NCBI GenBank assembly: GCA_024635655.1
Contig: JAGXIL010000089.1
Coordinates: 1 to 64,000, forward strand
DNA from: Gillisia sp.
GTDB lineage: Bacteria > Bacteroidota > Bacteroidia > Flavobacteriales > Flavobacteriaceae
Length of the DNA stretch: 64,000 nucleotides
Direction: 5' to 3'
The notes beneath the pieces are model-generated. The model made no database searches and was not told where the DNA came from. It saw nothing but the letters and a program-made list of their open reading frames with translations. This document shows, piece by piece, positions 1-7,627 of this stretch. The first letter of the stretch is position 1. Every line of letters starts with the position of its first letter. The position numbers and the translations under genes were made by a program.

Positions 1-24
1 TAATCACCAGTTAACTTACAATTT

Positions 25-132
<108 letters not shown>

Positions 133-140
133 TTTTTGAA

Positions 141-171
141 AACCCTTCATCATTTTGATGAAGGGTTTTTT
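141..171 (+). terminator. rRNA operon terminator
   Basis: A 12-bp inverted repeat (aacccttcatca / tgatgaagggtt) with a 3-nt loop is followed by a T run. It ends the rRNA operon. Confidence 0.9.
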
Positions 172-185
172 TGTTTAAAAAAATT

Positions 186-256
186 GTACTGCTGTATTGT
201 GGGAGCCCTCCCGATAGTTATCGAGACTAATCAAGGGTCGCCGCCTTGTTTTTGAA
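186..256 (+). pseudogene. Remnant of a second 5S rRNA 3' end
   Basis: Positions 186-205 repeat 20 of 20 bases of the real 5S gene (96-115), and 237-256 repeat its last bases and the first bases after it (19 of 20 matches, including the gccttgtttttgaaa junction). Between these blocks the 6 nt of the intact gene are replaced by about 31 nt containing a cgatagttatcg palindrome. The first 95 nt of a 5S gene are missing, so it cannot give a functional 5S RNA. It looks like what is left of a second 5S copy or of a tandem duplication. Confidence 0.75.
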
Positions 257-288
257 AGACCTTTACTGGAAAGTAAAGGTCTTTTTTT
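257..288 (+). terminator. Second terminator after the 5S remnant
   Basis: Inverted repeat agacctttact / agtaaaggtct followed by seven T. Its stem sequence is unrelated to that of the first terminator, so it is not just a copied terminator. Confidence 0.85.
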
Positions 289-301
289 GTTTATACCCTC
301 G

Positions 302-334
302 CCACGTCATGCTGAATTTATTTCAACATCTAAC
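302..334 (+). repeat. Interspersed hairpin repeat, decayed copy
   Basis: This 33-nt element matches 874-906 at about 29 positions and has the same ends (ccacgtca...catctaac). One arm of the hairpin has changed (ttcaaca instead of ttcagca), so the stem is weakened. Confidence 0.7.
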
Positions 335-412
335 TTTCTTGATCTGACCAAATCCTATTGCAGGTTCTCCAGTTCCCAATTTGTGAAAACAGGCGTATGC
401 TCTTTTGTGCGG

Positions 413-540
413 GTATAGATATATCGCTCCTCTGGAGCCAATTTTTGGATGGTTTTAATTGTTCTATACTTATGCCGCTCCCCTGGAGTTAATTTTTGGA
501 TGTTTTTATTGTTCTATAAATATGCCGCTCCTCTGGAGCT
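413..540 (+). repeat. Three direct repeats of about 50 bp with a GCTCC/GGAGC hairpin
   Basis: Three units spaced 51 and 50 bp each contain tat(g/a)(t/c)cgctcc(t/c)ctggag. The hairpin cores are at 426-438, 477-489 and 527-539, and the first two units are followed by the shared tract aatttttggatg. Copies 1 and 3 keep a perfect GCTCC/GGAGC stem and copy 2 is slightly altered. A weaker relative (ctctcctttagagg) lies near 615-629. No coding function is seen. Confidence 0.8.
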
Positions 541-811
541 TTGCTTTACTGCCTACCATTTACTTATATATATTTATATTAATTGATATTAGACAATTAC
601 AATTAGTGAAATAGCTCTCCTTTAGAGGTTCTTCTTTGCATTTTCCCTCCGCTATATATATATATATATTAATAAATCAAATCTTTTAGGACGGTAAACC
701 AGACCTGTCATCAACTAATTCCTTCTCAATGCGCCAAGGTGAATTCGTCTCAGCATCTGGCGTAATTGATATTTTGAACATTCTCGCAAGGTGGCCCATC
801 TCAACTCCATT

Positions 812-837
812 AGACCCTGAAAAAATTTCAGGGTGAC
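812..837 (-). repeat. Interspersed hairpin repeat, CCCTGAA-stem type
   Basis: A perfect stem (accctgaa / ttcagggt) closes a short A/T loop. Read on the minus strand the element starts with GTCA and ends with TCT, the same ends as the element at 874-906, but with a different, compensated stem. Confidence 0.7.
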
Positions 838-873
838 GGTAAACCAGGCGTTTTATCATTTATTATATTCTCT

Positions 874-906
874 CCACGTCATGCTGAACTCGTTTCAGCA
901 TCTAAC
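874..906 (+). repeat. Interspersed hairpin repeat, TGCTGAA-stem type
   Basis: A perfect stem atgctgaa / ttcagcat encloses a 4-5 nt loop, flanked by gtc and ctaac. It is the best-preserved copy of the element also seen at 302-334, with a half copy at 741-758. Confidence 0.75.
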
Positions 907-957
907 GTAGTTGGTCAGTAGATTAGTTTCGCCAGTTTCCCTCCCTCCAACTACGCC

Positions 958-1003
958 AGACCCTGAAATGAACCTGCCTCGCCGGCAGCCAGGTTCAGGG
1001 TGA
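958..1003 (-). repeat. Interspersed hairpin repeat with a nested GC-rich hairpin
   Basis: The outer stem agaccctgaa / ttcagggt is the same as in the copy at 812-837. Inside the loop sits a second GC-rich inverted repeat around cctgcc...ggcagc, so this looks like one repeat inserted in another. Confidence 0.65.
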
Positions 1004-1030
1004 GGGTGTGAAACCTGGCACCCCAAATTT

Positions 1031-1073
1031 TAACCACAGAGGACACAGAGGGAATCACGGAGTTGCACGGAGG
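1031..1073. repeat. CACAGAG/CACGGAG repeat
   Basis: The stretch contains accacagagga, cacagaggga, tcacggagt and gcacggagg, a degenerate 10-12 nt period. Similar CCACAGAG...CACGGAG repeats occur in intergenic DNA of many unrelated bacteria. No function is assigned. Confidence 0.6.
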
Positions 1074-1080
1074 AAAATTA

Positions 1081-1509
1081 TCAGGAGTCAATAACATCTC
1101 CATACTCCAAAAAGAATAGTTCCAATAATTCCATCCGGTCATACAAAAATTCCTGTACCATGGGCCAGTCTTTTTTCCGGTATACATTTACGTTTTTCAG
1201 TTCTACATAGATCCTTGAGACTACTTTTCCTTCAGGTAAAGTATAATGCTCTTCATATTCAGCATCGGGTAGGAAATCAGTGAGGAGGATATTTTTGAGA
1301 GATAGCATTTTGTCGTAGTAATAAGCCCGGATGATCTCATCAGGGGAATAGATGTCCAGAGAAACCTGTGCCACATCAGAAGTGAAGGTGAACTTCAGCT
1401 GAATTTCTTTGATCCTGGTGTTGTATAAGATCCATTTGCGCGGATATTCTTTTCCGAAATTAGTCCAGAATTCTTCCCTTACTTTCTTGGCTTCTTCTTT
1501 ACTGAACAT
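1081..1509 (-). CDS. DUF4268 domain protein
   Basis: A 142-residue soluble protein. The N-terminus, with the pattern SKEEAKKVREEFWTNFGK followed by PRKWILYNT, is characteristic of DUF4268 proteins, which are small and of unknown biochemical role; relatives are fused to or placed near nuclease-like proteins in other bacteria. No signal peptide or membrane segment is present. It starts 1 nt after the stop codon of the ZIP transporter gene, so both are probably on one transcript and translationally coupled. The family call is from sequence pattern. No function can be inferred beyond a possible link to the transporter through the operon. Confidence 0.85.
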   Translation of the reverse strand: MFSKEEAKKVREEFWTNFGKEYPRKWILYNTRIKEIQLKFTFTSDVAQVSLDIYSPDEIIRAYYYDKMLSLKNILLTDFLPDAEYEEHYTLPEGKVVSRIYVELKNVNVYRKKDWPMVQEFLYDRMELLELFFLEYGDVIDS

Positions 1510-1510
1510 T

Positions 1511-2179
1511 TTATAAGAGGTAAGCCAGTAAAATACCTAAAACAATAACTACCAGTTTTGAGGCATTAAATTTATGATTTTTGGAAGCTTCAAATAAAAT
1601 GGTAGTGGATACGTGCAGAAAAATACCTATAACCACGGCATTTATATATGCTTCATACCTTCTTAAAACCTCAAAATTGGCTTCAGCCCAACTTCCCAGG
1701 GGAGTCATAATGGCAAAAATTACAAGAAAAAGGAAAGCCTGTACCCTGGTGATCTTTGAGCTCAATAAAAATGTGGAGAGGATTGCCGCAACAGGAATAT
1801 GATGAATGGCAACGCCATATAATAAATGGTCACTGTTGTTAAGCGGAAATCCTTCTAAAAATGCGTGTATACACAAGCTTATTAAAAGTAAATATGGAAA
1901 ATGTCCGGTTACTTCATTTTGGTGTACGTGGCCATGTTCCACTCCTTTTGAAGTAAATTCCAGCACAATTTGAAGCAATAAACCCAGCATGATGAAAAGT
2001 CCCACATTTGGGTCTCCGGACCGGTAAACTTCAGGCAGCAATTCAAAAACAGTTACAGAAAGCAGGTAAGCCCCACTAAAAGATAGTAATAGTTTAAAAC
2101 CTACAGAGGAAGATGGTTTTAAAAACAGGGAAATAATGAAGCCAATGATTACGGCAAGAAGTGGTAAAATATAAATCAT
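1511..2179 (-). CDS. ZIP family metal transporter
   Basis: A 222-residue integral membrane protein with about eight hydrophobic segments, the usual ZIP size for bacteria. ZIP proteins move Zn2+, Fe2+ or other divalent metals into the cytoplasm. The His-rich loop HGHVH lies at residues 82-86. The metal-site motifs are in the central helices: H105xxxE109-G110 (HAFLEG) and H126-H127-I-P (HHIP). The second motif lacks the usual acidic residue after proline, so metal preference is uncertain. It is the first gene of a two-gene unit with the DUF4268 gene. The ATG start at 2179 is supported by a hydrophobic helix starting straight after it. Confidence 0.9.
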   Translation of the reverse strand: MIYILPLLAVIIGFIISLFLKPSSSVGFKLLLSFSGAYLLSVTVFELLPEVYRSGDPNVGLFIMLGLLLQIVLEFTSKGVEHGHVHQNEVTGHFPYLLLISLCIHAFLEGFPLNNSDHLLYGVAIHHIPVAAILSTFLLSSKITRVQAFLFLVIFAIMTPLGSWAEANFEVLRRYEAYINAVVIGIFLHVSTTILFEASKNHKFNASKLVVIVLGILLAYLL

Positions 2180-2284
2180 TAAAAATTTTTAGAAAATTTT
2201 GAACAGGTTTAAAACGGCTGCCATACCGCTGTCAATTTTGATAATCCGGACCTATCTTCATTATCATATCGCGCAAAATTAATG

Positions 2285-2292
2285 TATTTTTG
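2285..2292 (+). promoter_or_regulatory. -7 promoter element TATTTTTG
   Basis: A perfect TAnnTTTG element 20 nt before the ATG of the RNA methyltransferase gene, giving a short 5' leader of about 16 nt. Confidence 0.6.
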
Positions 2293-2312
2293 CGGTTCTA
2301 GAAGTTTATACA

Positions 2313-3482
2313 ATGGGAAATAATTTTGAGATGGTGGCAAAGACCTTATTTGGGTTTGAGCCTGTGCTGGCAAAGGAACTTAAGGCTTTAGGAGCGATGG
2401 ACATTGTTGAGGGAACAAGGAATGTGCGGTTTGTTGGCGATAAAGGTTTTATGTACAAAGCCAATCTATGCCTTCGTACAGCTATTAAGGTTTTAAAACC
2501 TTTTAAATCTTTCCGCATTAATTCTGAAGATGATCTTTACCGGGAGGTGAACAACATTCCCTGGGAAGAATATATGGAAGTGAAAGACACCCTGGCTATA
2601 GACGCTACGGTCCATTCAGAAAAATTTACCCATTCAAAATATATCGCTCAAAAAACAAAAGATGCTATAGTAGACCGGTTTAGGGATAAATTTGGGGAAA
2701 GGCCGGATGTGGACCTGGATTTTCCAACACTGCGTATCAATGTTCATATTGAAAATGATTATTGTAATCTCTCTTTTGACTCCTCAGGACAATCCCTTCA
2801 CAAGAGGGGATATAAAACAGCTACCAATATCGCTCCCATAAATGAAGTGCTTGCAGCCGGATTACTGTTACTTTCCGGTTGGGACGGGCAATGCGATTTC
2901 CTTGATCCTATGTGCGGGAGCGGAACAATTTTAATTGAAGCTGCCATGATCGCTTCCAATATTCCGCCGAACCTAAACAGGAAGGAATTTGCTTTTGAAA
3001 AGTGGAAGGACTGGGATGTAGATCTTTTTGAAAAAATTGAGGAATCTGTTTTAAAGAAAGTAAGGGATTTCCATTTCACTATTACCGGATACGATACAGC
3101 GCCATCTGCAGTTAATAAAGCTATAGATAATGTGGAGAATGCCAATCTTGCCGATTTTATTAGTATTGAACAACTAGATTTTTTTGAGAGCGAGAAAGTA
3201 AGGGAGAGGCATTTGCATATGGTTTTTAATCCGCCTTATGGAGAGCGACTTGATGTGGATATGCCGGTTTTCTACAAAAGAATAGGGGATACACTCAAGC
3301 AGAATTATCCAGGTACAGAAGCATGGTTTATTACTTCTAATCTTGAAGCCATAAAACATGTGGGACTGCGGCCATCCCGAAAAATTAAAGTATTTAATGG
3401 TGCTTTGGAATCAAAGCTATTGAAATACGAAATTTATGAAGGCACAAAAAAGATCCATAAACTGGAGAATCGGGAACCTTAA
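2313..3482 (+). CDS. THUMP-domain RNA methyltransferase (RlmL N-terminal-like)
   Basis: A 389-residue enzyme expected to put an N2-methyl group on a guanine of rRNA, using S-adenosylmethionine. Residues about 40-155 form the RNA-binding THUMP domain. The Rossmann methyltransferase follows, with the SAM loop DPMCGSGT at 198-205 and the catalytic N-P-P-Y of amino-methyltransferases at 306-309 (NPPYGERL). The length matches the stand-alone COG0116 family rather than the long fused RlmKL of Gammaproteobacteria. Its 3' end overlaps the convergent DUF6048 gene by 4 bp. The exact target base (G2445 in E. coli 23S numbering for RlmL) is inferred from the family. Confidence 0.9.
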   Translation: MGNNFEMVAKTLFGFEPVLAKELKALGAMDIVEGTRNVRFVGDKGFMYKANLCLRTAIKVLKPFKSFRINSEDDLYREVNNIPWEEYMEVKDTLAIDATVHSEKFTHSKYIAQKTKDAIVDRFRDKFGERPDVDLDFPTLRINVHIENDYCNLSFDSSGQSLHKRGYKTATNIAPINEVLAAGLLLLSGWDGQCDFLDPMCGSGTILIEAAMIASNIPPNLNRKEFAFEKWKDWDVDLFEKIEESVLKKVRDFHFTITGYDTAPSAVNKAIDNVENANLADFISIEQLDFFESEKVRERHLHMVFNPPYGERLDVDMPVFYKRIGDTLKQNYPGTEAWFITSNLEAIKHVGLRPSRKIKVFNGALESKLLKYEIYEGTKKIHKLENREP

Positions 3483-4186
3483 TTTCTGGCTTTTCTATAC
3501 AAAGGAACCAGATAAGAAATGTTGTAGCCAAAACCAACCCCAAAAGCACTTTCATCATAGGTGCGATTGAAACCGGGAACTACTAGATTATCATAGTTGG
3601 GTGGCGAAGACTGGGTGATCATTCTTTTCAACTGAACATTGGCTCCCAGATATAAATTATGTATTACCTCTACCTTTAAGCCCACCATAAGTTCAAGCCA
3701 GCTGGCGGTGAGCCCTGAAGTCTCAAAAGGGCCTTCAATGGTAGTAGGCGGAAAAAACTGGTTTACCTGATAGATCTGATATTCTTCAAGAGTTTGAGAG
3801 AAGGTTGAAAATCCAAAACGTGCTCCTACAAAAATAAGGTTTTCCATTCCGGCCCAGTTATCATAAGCGTTGTAATCGGCACCAACCTTGATATAACTTC
3901 CATTTGCGGTTACCTTAATATTGTCGGCATCAAAAGGTAATTGTTCATTACCCAGTTCAGCTGCAAGATAGTAGTTGTCATACACCCTGTAATCTCCAAG
4001 AATTTCAAGTCCGCGATAATCTTCTTCCAGGAAGGTGCGCACGGGCTTACTTAGATCTACACCTACTCTTAATCCGTATCTTTCTCTATACTGTATTGTA
4101 TCTTCAGTGGCTTGTGCATTCACAGAGATAATATTGCAAAGGAAAAACAGGCTAGTGGTAAATAATGATATGAATAGTTGTTTCAT
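3479..4186 (-). CDS. DUF6048 family outer-membrane protein
   Basis: A 235-residue exported protein. A Sec signal peptide ends near NAQA (residue 26). The rest has alternating hydrophobic strands ending in VGFGYNISYLVPLY, as in small beta-barrels of the outer membrane. It matches the flavobacterial DUF6048 family, whose function is unknown. Its start lies 35 nt inside the end of the DUF6452 gene, which in turn overlaps rlmD, so the three are translated from one mRNA. The 3' end overlaps the convergent methyltransferase gene by 4 bp. Confidence 0.85.
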   Translation of the reverse strand: MKQLFISLFTTSLFFLCNIISVNAQATEDTIQYRERYGLRVGVDLSKPVRTFLEEDYRGLEILGDYRVYDNYYLAAELGNEQLPFDADNIKVTANGSYIKVGADYNAYDNWAGMENLIFVGARFGFSTFSQTLEEYQIYQVNQFFPPTTIEGPFETSGLTASWLELMVGLKVEVIHNLYLGANVQLKRMITQSSPPNYDNLVVPGFNRTYDESAFGVGFGYNISYLVPLYRKARN

Positions 4187-4706
4187 TTTCTATGTTTTCT
4201 TCTTCAACTTCAATTGAACTTATCCATGAATCTTCATCATTTGCCGTTCTCAACGTGGCGCTAAGGTTAAGGTAATTTACCTTAAAACTACAGGCCCGGT
4301 TAATATATATTTCCTCAGGAGTATAGGTGAAATTTATAATGTCTGTATTGGAAATGTCATCATCATCATCATCATCATCATTATTTGTTGTGGCCGGGGC
4401 ATTAAGAATAAATTCATATTCAGTTGCATTAATATCAGTCCTTAGCGGAATACTTATTTCAACATCATTCGCTCTGTTCACAATTATGGTGTCAAAATCT
4501 ATGGCTTTCACCCGTAAATTTTGCGGGGGTTTTGGAATATCATTTTCTATAGCATCAAAAAATGAGATGTTAAGTAAAGGGGTGGTTTGGGTTGAGGCCG
4601 GGCAAATATCATCCCGCTGGCAACTAAAATTCAACTGCAGTAGAACGCAGATCAAAATCAGCTTCGGCACTTTCCACCTTATTTTATCTATCTTTTTTCC
4701 AGACAT
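4152..4706 (-). CDS. DUF6452 family lipoprotein
   Basis: A 184-residue protein with a basic N-terminus, a hydrophobic stretch and the lipobox-like LNFSC (Cys 29), so probably a lipoprotein. The motif C-Q-R-D-D-I-C follows the lipid cysteine. The body resembles the flavobacterial DUF6452 family of unknown function. An uninterrupted run of eight Asp (about residues 109-116) comes from a trinucleotide microsatellite. The start codon lies 19 nt inside the end of rlmD, and the 3' end overlaps DUF6048 by 35 nt. The two exported proteins probably act together at the outer membrane; this rests only on operon structure. Confidence 0.85.
   Translation of the reverse strand: MSGKKIDKIRWKVPKLILICVLLQLNFSCQRDDICPASTQTTPLLNISFFDAIENDIPKPPQNLRVKAIDFDTIIVNRANDVEISIPLRTDINATEYEFILNAPATTNNDDDDDDDDISNTDIINFTYTPEEIYINRACSFKVNYLNLSATLRTANDEDSWISSIEVEEENIENETTIHIIIYH
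4357..4382. repeat. TCA trinucleotide microsatellite inside DUF6452
   Basis: About eight tandem TCA units (GAT on the coding strand) encode the run of Asp residues. Gain or loss of units would change the length of the run without shifting the frame. Confidence 0.85.
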
Positions 4707-6097
4707 ACTACGTTTTCTACGTGAAAGGTTTGCGGGAACATATCTACGGGACGTACTTTGGTAACTATGTAATGTGCATCGAGCAATTCCAGGTCTCTGG
4801 CCTGAGTTGCAGAATTACAGCTTACATACACAATACGTTGGGGCAAGATACCTATTATTTGCTCAATTACATCTTTATGCATCCCATCCCGGGGAGGATC
4901 TGTTATGATCACATCCGGCTTCCCATGTTCTTTGATGAAATCTCTCGTAAATACCTTTCTCATATCCCCGGCAAAGAAACTGGTATTTTCAATATTGTTC
5001 CTCAGGGCATTTTGTTTTGCATCTTCAATGGCCACCGGCACCGCTTCGATCCCTACAACTTTCCCTGCCTTTGCTGCAATGAACTGGGCAATTGTACCGG
5101 TTCCCGTATACAGGTCATAAACGAGTTCATTTCCTGTTAATTGTGCAAAATCCCGTGTGATCTTATACAATTCATAGGCTTGTTTGGAATTGGTTTGATA
5201 GAAGGATTTGGCATTGATCTTAAAGTTAAGGCCTTCCATTTCTTCGAAAATATGGTCTCTTCCTGAATAACAAATTACTTCCTGATCATAAATGGTGTCG
5301 TTCCCTTTGGAATTGATCACATACTGCAGAGAAGTAATCTCAGGAAACTCTTCTGCAAGCCTGTCGAGCAAAAGTGTTCGTTTTTCAACATCTTCAGCAA
5401 AGAACTGAACCACGACCATCAATTCTCCCGTTGATGCGGTTCTTATCATTAAGGTGCGAAGTAATCCGTATTGTTCCCGGGTATTAAAGAAGGAGATATC
5501 ATTTTTAGTGGCAAATTCCTTTACAAAATTTCTAATAGCATTGCTCGGATCCTGCTGAAGGTGACATTTCTTAATATCCAGGATCTTATCCCACATTCCG
5601 GGAATGTGAAAACCCAGCGCATTTTTATCTGCAAAATCCCTGTCGCTGTTTATTTCGTCCAGAGTTAGCCAGCGGCTGTCGCTAAAGGAAAATTCCATTT
5701 TATTTCGGTAGAAATATATGTCTTCACTCCCCAGAATGGGTGTAACAGGAGGTAATTCTATTTTTCCTATCCTTTTTAAGTTATTTTCGACTTCCTGTTG
5801 TTTGTAAAATAGTTGATGTTCGTAACCCATAAATTGCCATTTGCAACCTCCGCAGGTTCCAAAATGCTGACATACCGGCTCAACTCGTTTAACTGAATAT
5901 TGGTGGAATTCAATGGCAGTACCTTCGTAAAACGACCTTTTCTTTTTCGTGGTCCTAATATCGGCTATATCTCCCGGAACGGCATTATTAATAAATACCA
6001 CTTTTCCATCGGGCGCCTTTGCAATGCTTTTTCCTTTTGCACCTGCACCTACAATTTCTAACTTCTCAAAAACTATATTTTTATTCTTTCTTCGCAT
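4688..6097 (-). CDS. rlmD: 23S rRNA (uracil-C5) methyltransferase RlmD
   Basis: A 469-residue SAM-dependent enzyme that methylates C5 of a conserved 23S uridine (U1939 in E. coli). Residues 1-62 form a TRAM-type RNA-binding domain. The iron-sulfur cysteines are C76, C82 and C85, plus a later Cys in IKKCHLQ. The methyltransferase core has DLYTGTGT, TDPPRDGM and the catalytic loop VSCNSATQARDL. I place the start at 6097. The frame stays open to 6160, but a TATTTTTG promoter element lies only 4 nt before this ATG, so upstream starts would lie in or before the promoter. It heads an overlapping operon with DUF6452 and DUF6048. Confidence 0.93.
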   Translation of the reverse strand: MRRKNKNIVFEKLEIVGAGAKGKSIAKAPDGKVVFINNAVPGDIADIRTTKKKRSFYEGTAIEFHQYSVKRVEPVCQHFGTCGGCKWQFMGYEHQLFYKQQEVENNLKRIGKIELPPVTPILGSEDIYFYRNKMEFSFSDSRWLTLDEINSDRDFADKNALGFHIPGMWDKILDIKKCHLQQDPSNAIRNFVKEFATKNDISFFNTREQYGLLRTLMIRTASTGELMVVVQFFAEDVEKRTLLLDRLAEEFPEITSLQYVINSKGNDTIYDQEVICYSGRDHIFEEMEGLNFKINAKSFYQTNSKQAYELYKITRDFAQLTGNELVYDLYTGTGTIAQFIAAKAGKVVGIEAVPVAIEDAKQNALRNNIENTSFFAGDMRKVFTRDFIKEHGKPDVIITDPPRDGMHKDVIEQIIGILPQRIVYVSCNSATQARDLELLDAHYIVTKVRPVDMFPQTFHVENVVCLEKR

Positions 6098-6101
6098 AGC
6101 G

Positions 6102-6109
6102 CAAAAATA
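6102..6109 (-). promoter_or_regulatory. -7 promoter element of rlmD (leaderless)
   Basis: Minus-strand TATTTTTG ends 4 nt before the rlmD ATG. With the usual position of this element (about -11 to -4), transcription would begin at or next to the start codon. Confidence 0.6.
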
Positions 6110-6267
6110 GGACAATTGTAAAGATTTATTGAGCGCTGTATTATAAATTTCAGATAACATTTAGTAATTTGCGGCAAAGCAGAAAGGATGATTTCTCTCC
6201 TGTATTTATTCTGTTTTCACCGAAGCACCAAAGAAGGAATAGATTGAAAAACAATAAAAAATTTAAT

Positions 6268-7548
6268 ATGCAATTAGAAAAGATTACAACATCACAGCAA
6301 GCCATTGAAATGGAAGACAAGCACGGAGCACATAATTATCATCCATTGCCTGTAGTGCTTTCAAAAGGAGAAGGAGTTTATGTATGGGATGTTGAAGGTA
6401 AAAAATACTATGATTTTCTTTCTGCCTATTCTGCAGTAAATCAAGGGCATTGCCATCCAAAAATTGTAAATGCAATGCACGAGCAGGCATCAAAGTTGGC
6501 TCTTACTTCCAGGGCTTTTTACAATGACGTTCTTGGACCTTACGAAAAATTTGCCACAGAATATTTTAAGTTTGATAAGATCCTGCCTATGAATACCGGT
6601 GCAGAAGCTGTTGAAACAGCAATTAAGATCGCACGAAAATGGGCTTATGAAAAAAAAGGAGTAGAGGAGAAGGAAGCACAGATAATTGTATGTGAAAATA
6701 ATTTCCACGGAAGAACAACCACGGTAATTTCCTTCTCAAATGATGAAAATGCCCGCAAGAATTTTGGGCCCTATACACCCGGATTTATTAAAATTCCCTA
6801 CAATGATATTGATGCTCTGGAAAATGCCATTATGGAAAATAAAAATATTGCCGGATTTTTAGTAGAACCTATACAGGGAGAAGCGGGAGTATACACCCCG
6901 GCCGATGATTACATGAAAAGGGCGAAAGATATCTGTACCAAAAATAATGTGCTTTTTATTGCAGATGAGATCCAGACAGGGATAGCCAGAACCGGTGCTT
7001 TACTTGCTGTATGTGGAGATTGCACCTGTGAAAACCATTGCGAGCGACAAGAAACCTATACCAGGCCTGACCTGTTGATTTTAGGAAAAGCACTATCAGG
7101 AGGGAATTATCCTGTTTCTGCTGTTTTGGCTGATAATGAGGTCATGAATGTTATCAAACCAGGACAACATGGCTCTACCTTTGGAGGGAATCCGGTTGCA
7201 GGAGCAACTGCAGTGGCTGCGCTTCAAGTAGTGAGCGAGGAACACCTTATTCAGAATGCCAGAAAATTGGGGAATCTCTTCAGAAGAAAAATGAATGACT
7301 ATATAAGAAATTCAAATATTGTAAACCTGGTAAGAGGTAGAGGTTTATTGAATGCCATTGTTATAAATGATTCTGAAGACAGTTCTACTGCCTGGGATAT
7401 TTGTATGGCCTTAAAAGAAAATGGCCTTCTGGCTAAGCCAACCCACGGAAATATAATTCGGTTTGCACCGCCTCTTGTGATGAACGAAGAGCAACTGATG
7501 GAGTGTGTAGAGATCATTACCAAAACTTTAAAGGATTTCGAAAAATAG
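6268..7548 (+). CDS. rocD: Ornithine aminotransferase
   Basis: A 426-residue class III PLP aminotransferase that converts ornithine and 2-oxoglutarate to glutamate semialdehyde and glutamate, linking arginine breakdown to proline and glutamate. Family blocks are NTGAEAVETAIK (PLP phosphate binding), IVCENNFHGRT, VEPIQGEAG, FIADEIQTG (Asp contacting the PLP ring) and LGKALSGG with the Schiff-base Lys. An insert GDCTCENHCERQ with three Cys precedes the Lys motif, an unusual local detail. The start is the ATG at 6268, which begins the family-like N-terminus; upstream in-frame codons to 6169 have only non-ATG starts and lie in the promoter and leader. Confidence 0.93.
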   Translation: MQLEKITTSQQAIEMEDKHGAHNYHPLPVVLSKGEGVYVWDVEGKKYYDFLSAYSAVNQGHCHPKIVNAMHEQASKLALTSRAFYNDVLGPYEKFATEYFKFDKILPMNTGAEAVETAIKIARKWAYEKKGVEEKEAQIIVCENNFHGRTTTVISFSNDENARKNFGPYTPGFIKIPYNDIDALENAIMENKNIAGFLVEPIQGEAGVYTPADDYMKRAKDICTKNNVLFIADEIQTGIARTGALLAVCGDCTCENHCERQETYTRPDLLILGKALSGGNYPVSAVLADNEVMNVIKPGQHGSTFGGNPVAGATAVAALQVVSEEHLIQNARKLGNLFRRKMNDYIRNSNIVNLVRGRGLLNAIVINDSEDSSTAWDICMALKENGLLAKPTHGNIIRFAPPLVMNEEQLMECVEIITKTLKDFEK

Positions 7549-7568
7549 AGATACCTTATTTTAAACAA

Positions 7569-7604
7569 AAGGCTGTCTGAACTTAATTTCAGGCAGCCTT
7601 TTTT
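7569..7604 (+). terminator. Terminator after rocD
   Basis: Stem aaggctgtctgaa / ttcaggcagcctt followed by a T run, before trmH. Confidence 0.85.
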
Positions 7605-7627
7605 GATATTCGATAAAATAACAATAG

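Larger units (their letters stand above)
289..1080. other. Gene-free, repeat-rich intergenic region
   Basis: No convincing reading frame is present on either strand. The region holds several short hairpin repeats (listed separately), a TA microsatellite at about 653-669, and two copies of acggtaaaccag (691-702 and 836-847). A half copy of the GTCA...TCT hairpin element lies at 741-758. The composition is typical of a landing area for interspersed repeats downstream of an rRNA operon. Confidence 0.8.

Noticed and set aside
186-256. Second functional 5S rRNA gene
   Set aside because: The first 95 nt are missing and the 3' part is interrupted by about 31 nt.
413-540. Possible CRISPR array
   Set aside because: Only three units, with no clear alternation of constant repeats and unique spacers, no cas genes, and the spacer-like parts are also conserved.
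951-1187. Minus-strand frame of 78 codons in the repeat region
   Set aside because: It runs through repeats and out of frame into the DUF4268 gene; the composition is not protein-like.
4721-5140. Plus-strand frame of 139 codons opposite rlmD
   Set aside because: Shadow of a well-supported gene; no family resemblance and Cys/His/Tyr-rich antisense composition.
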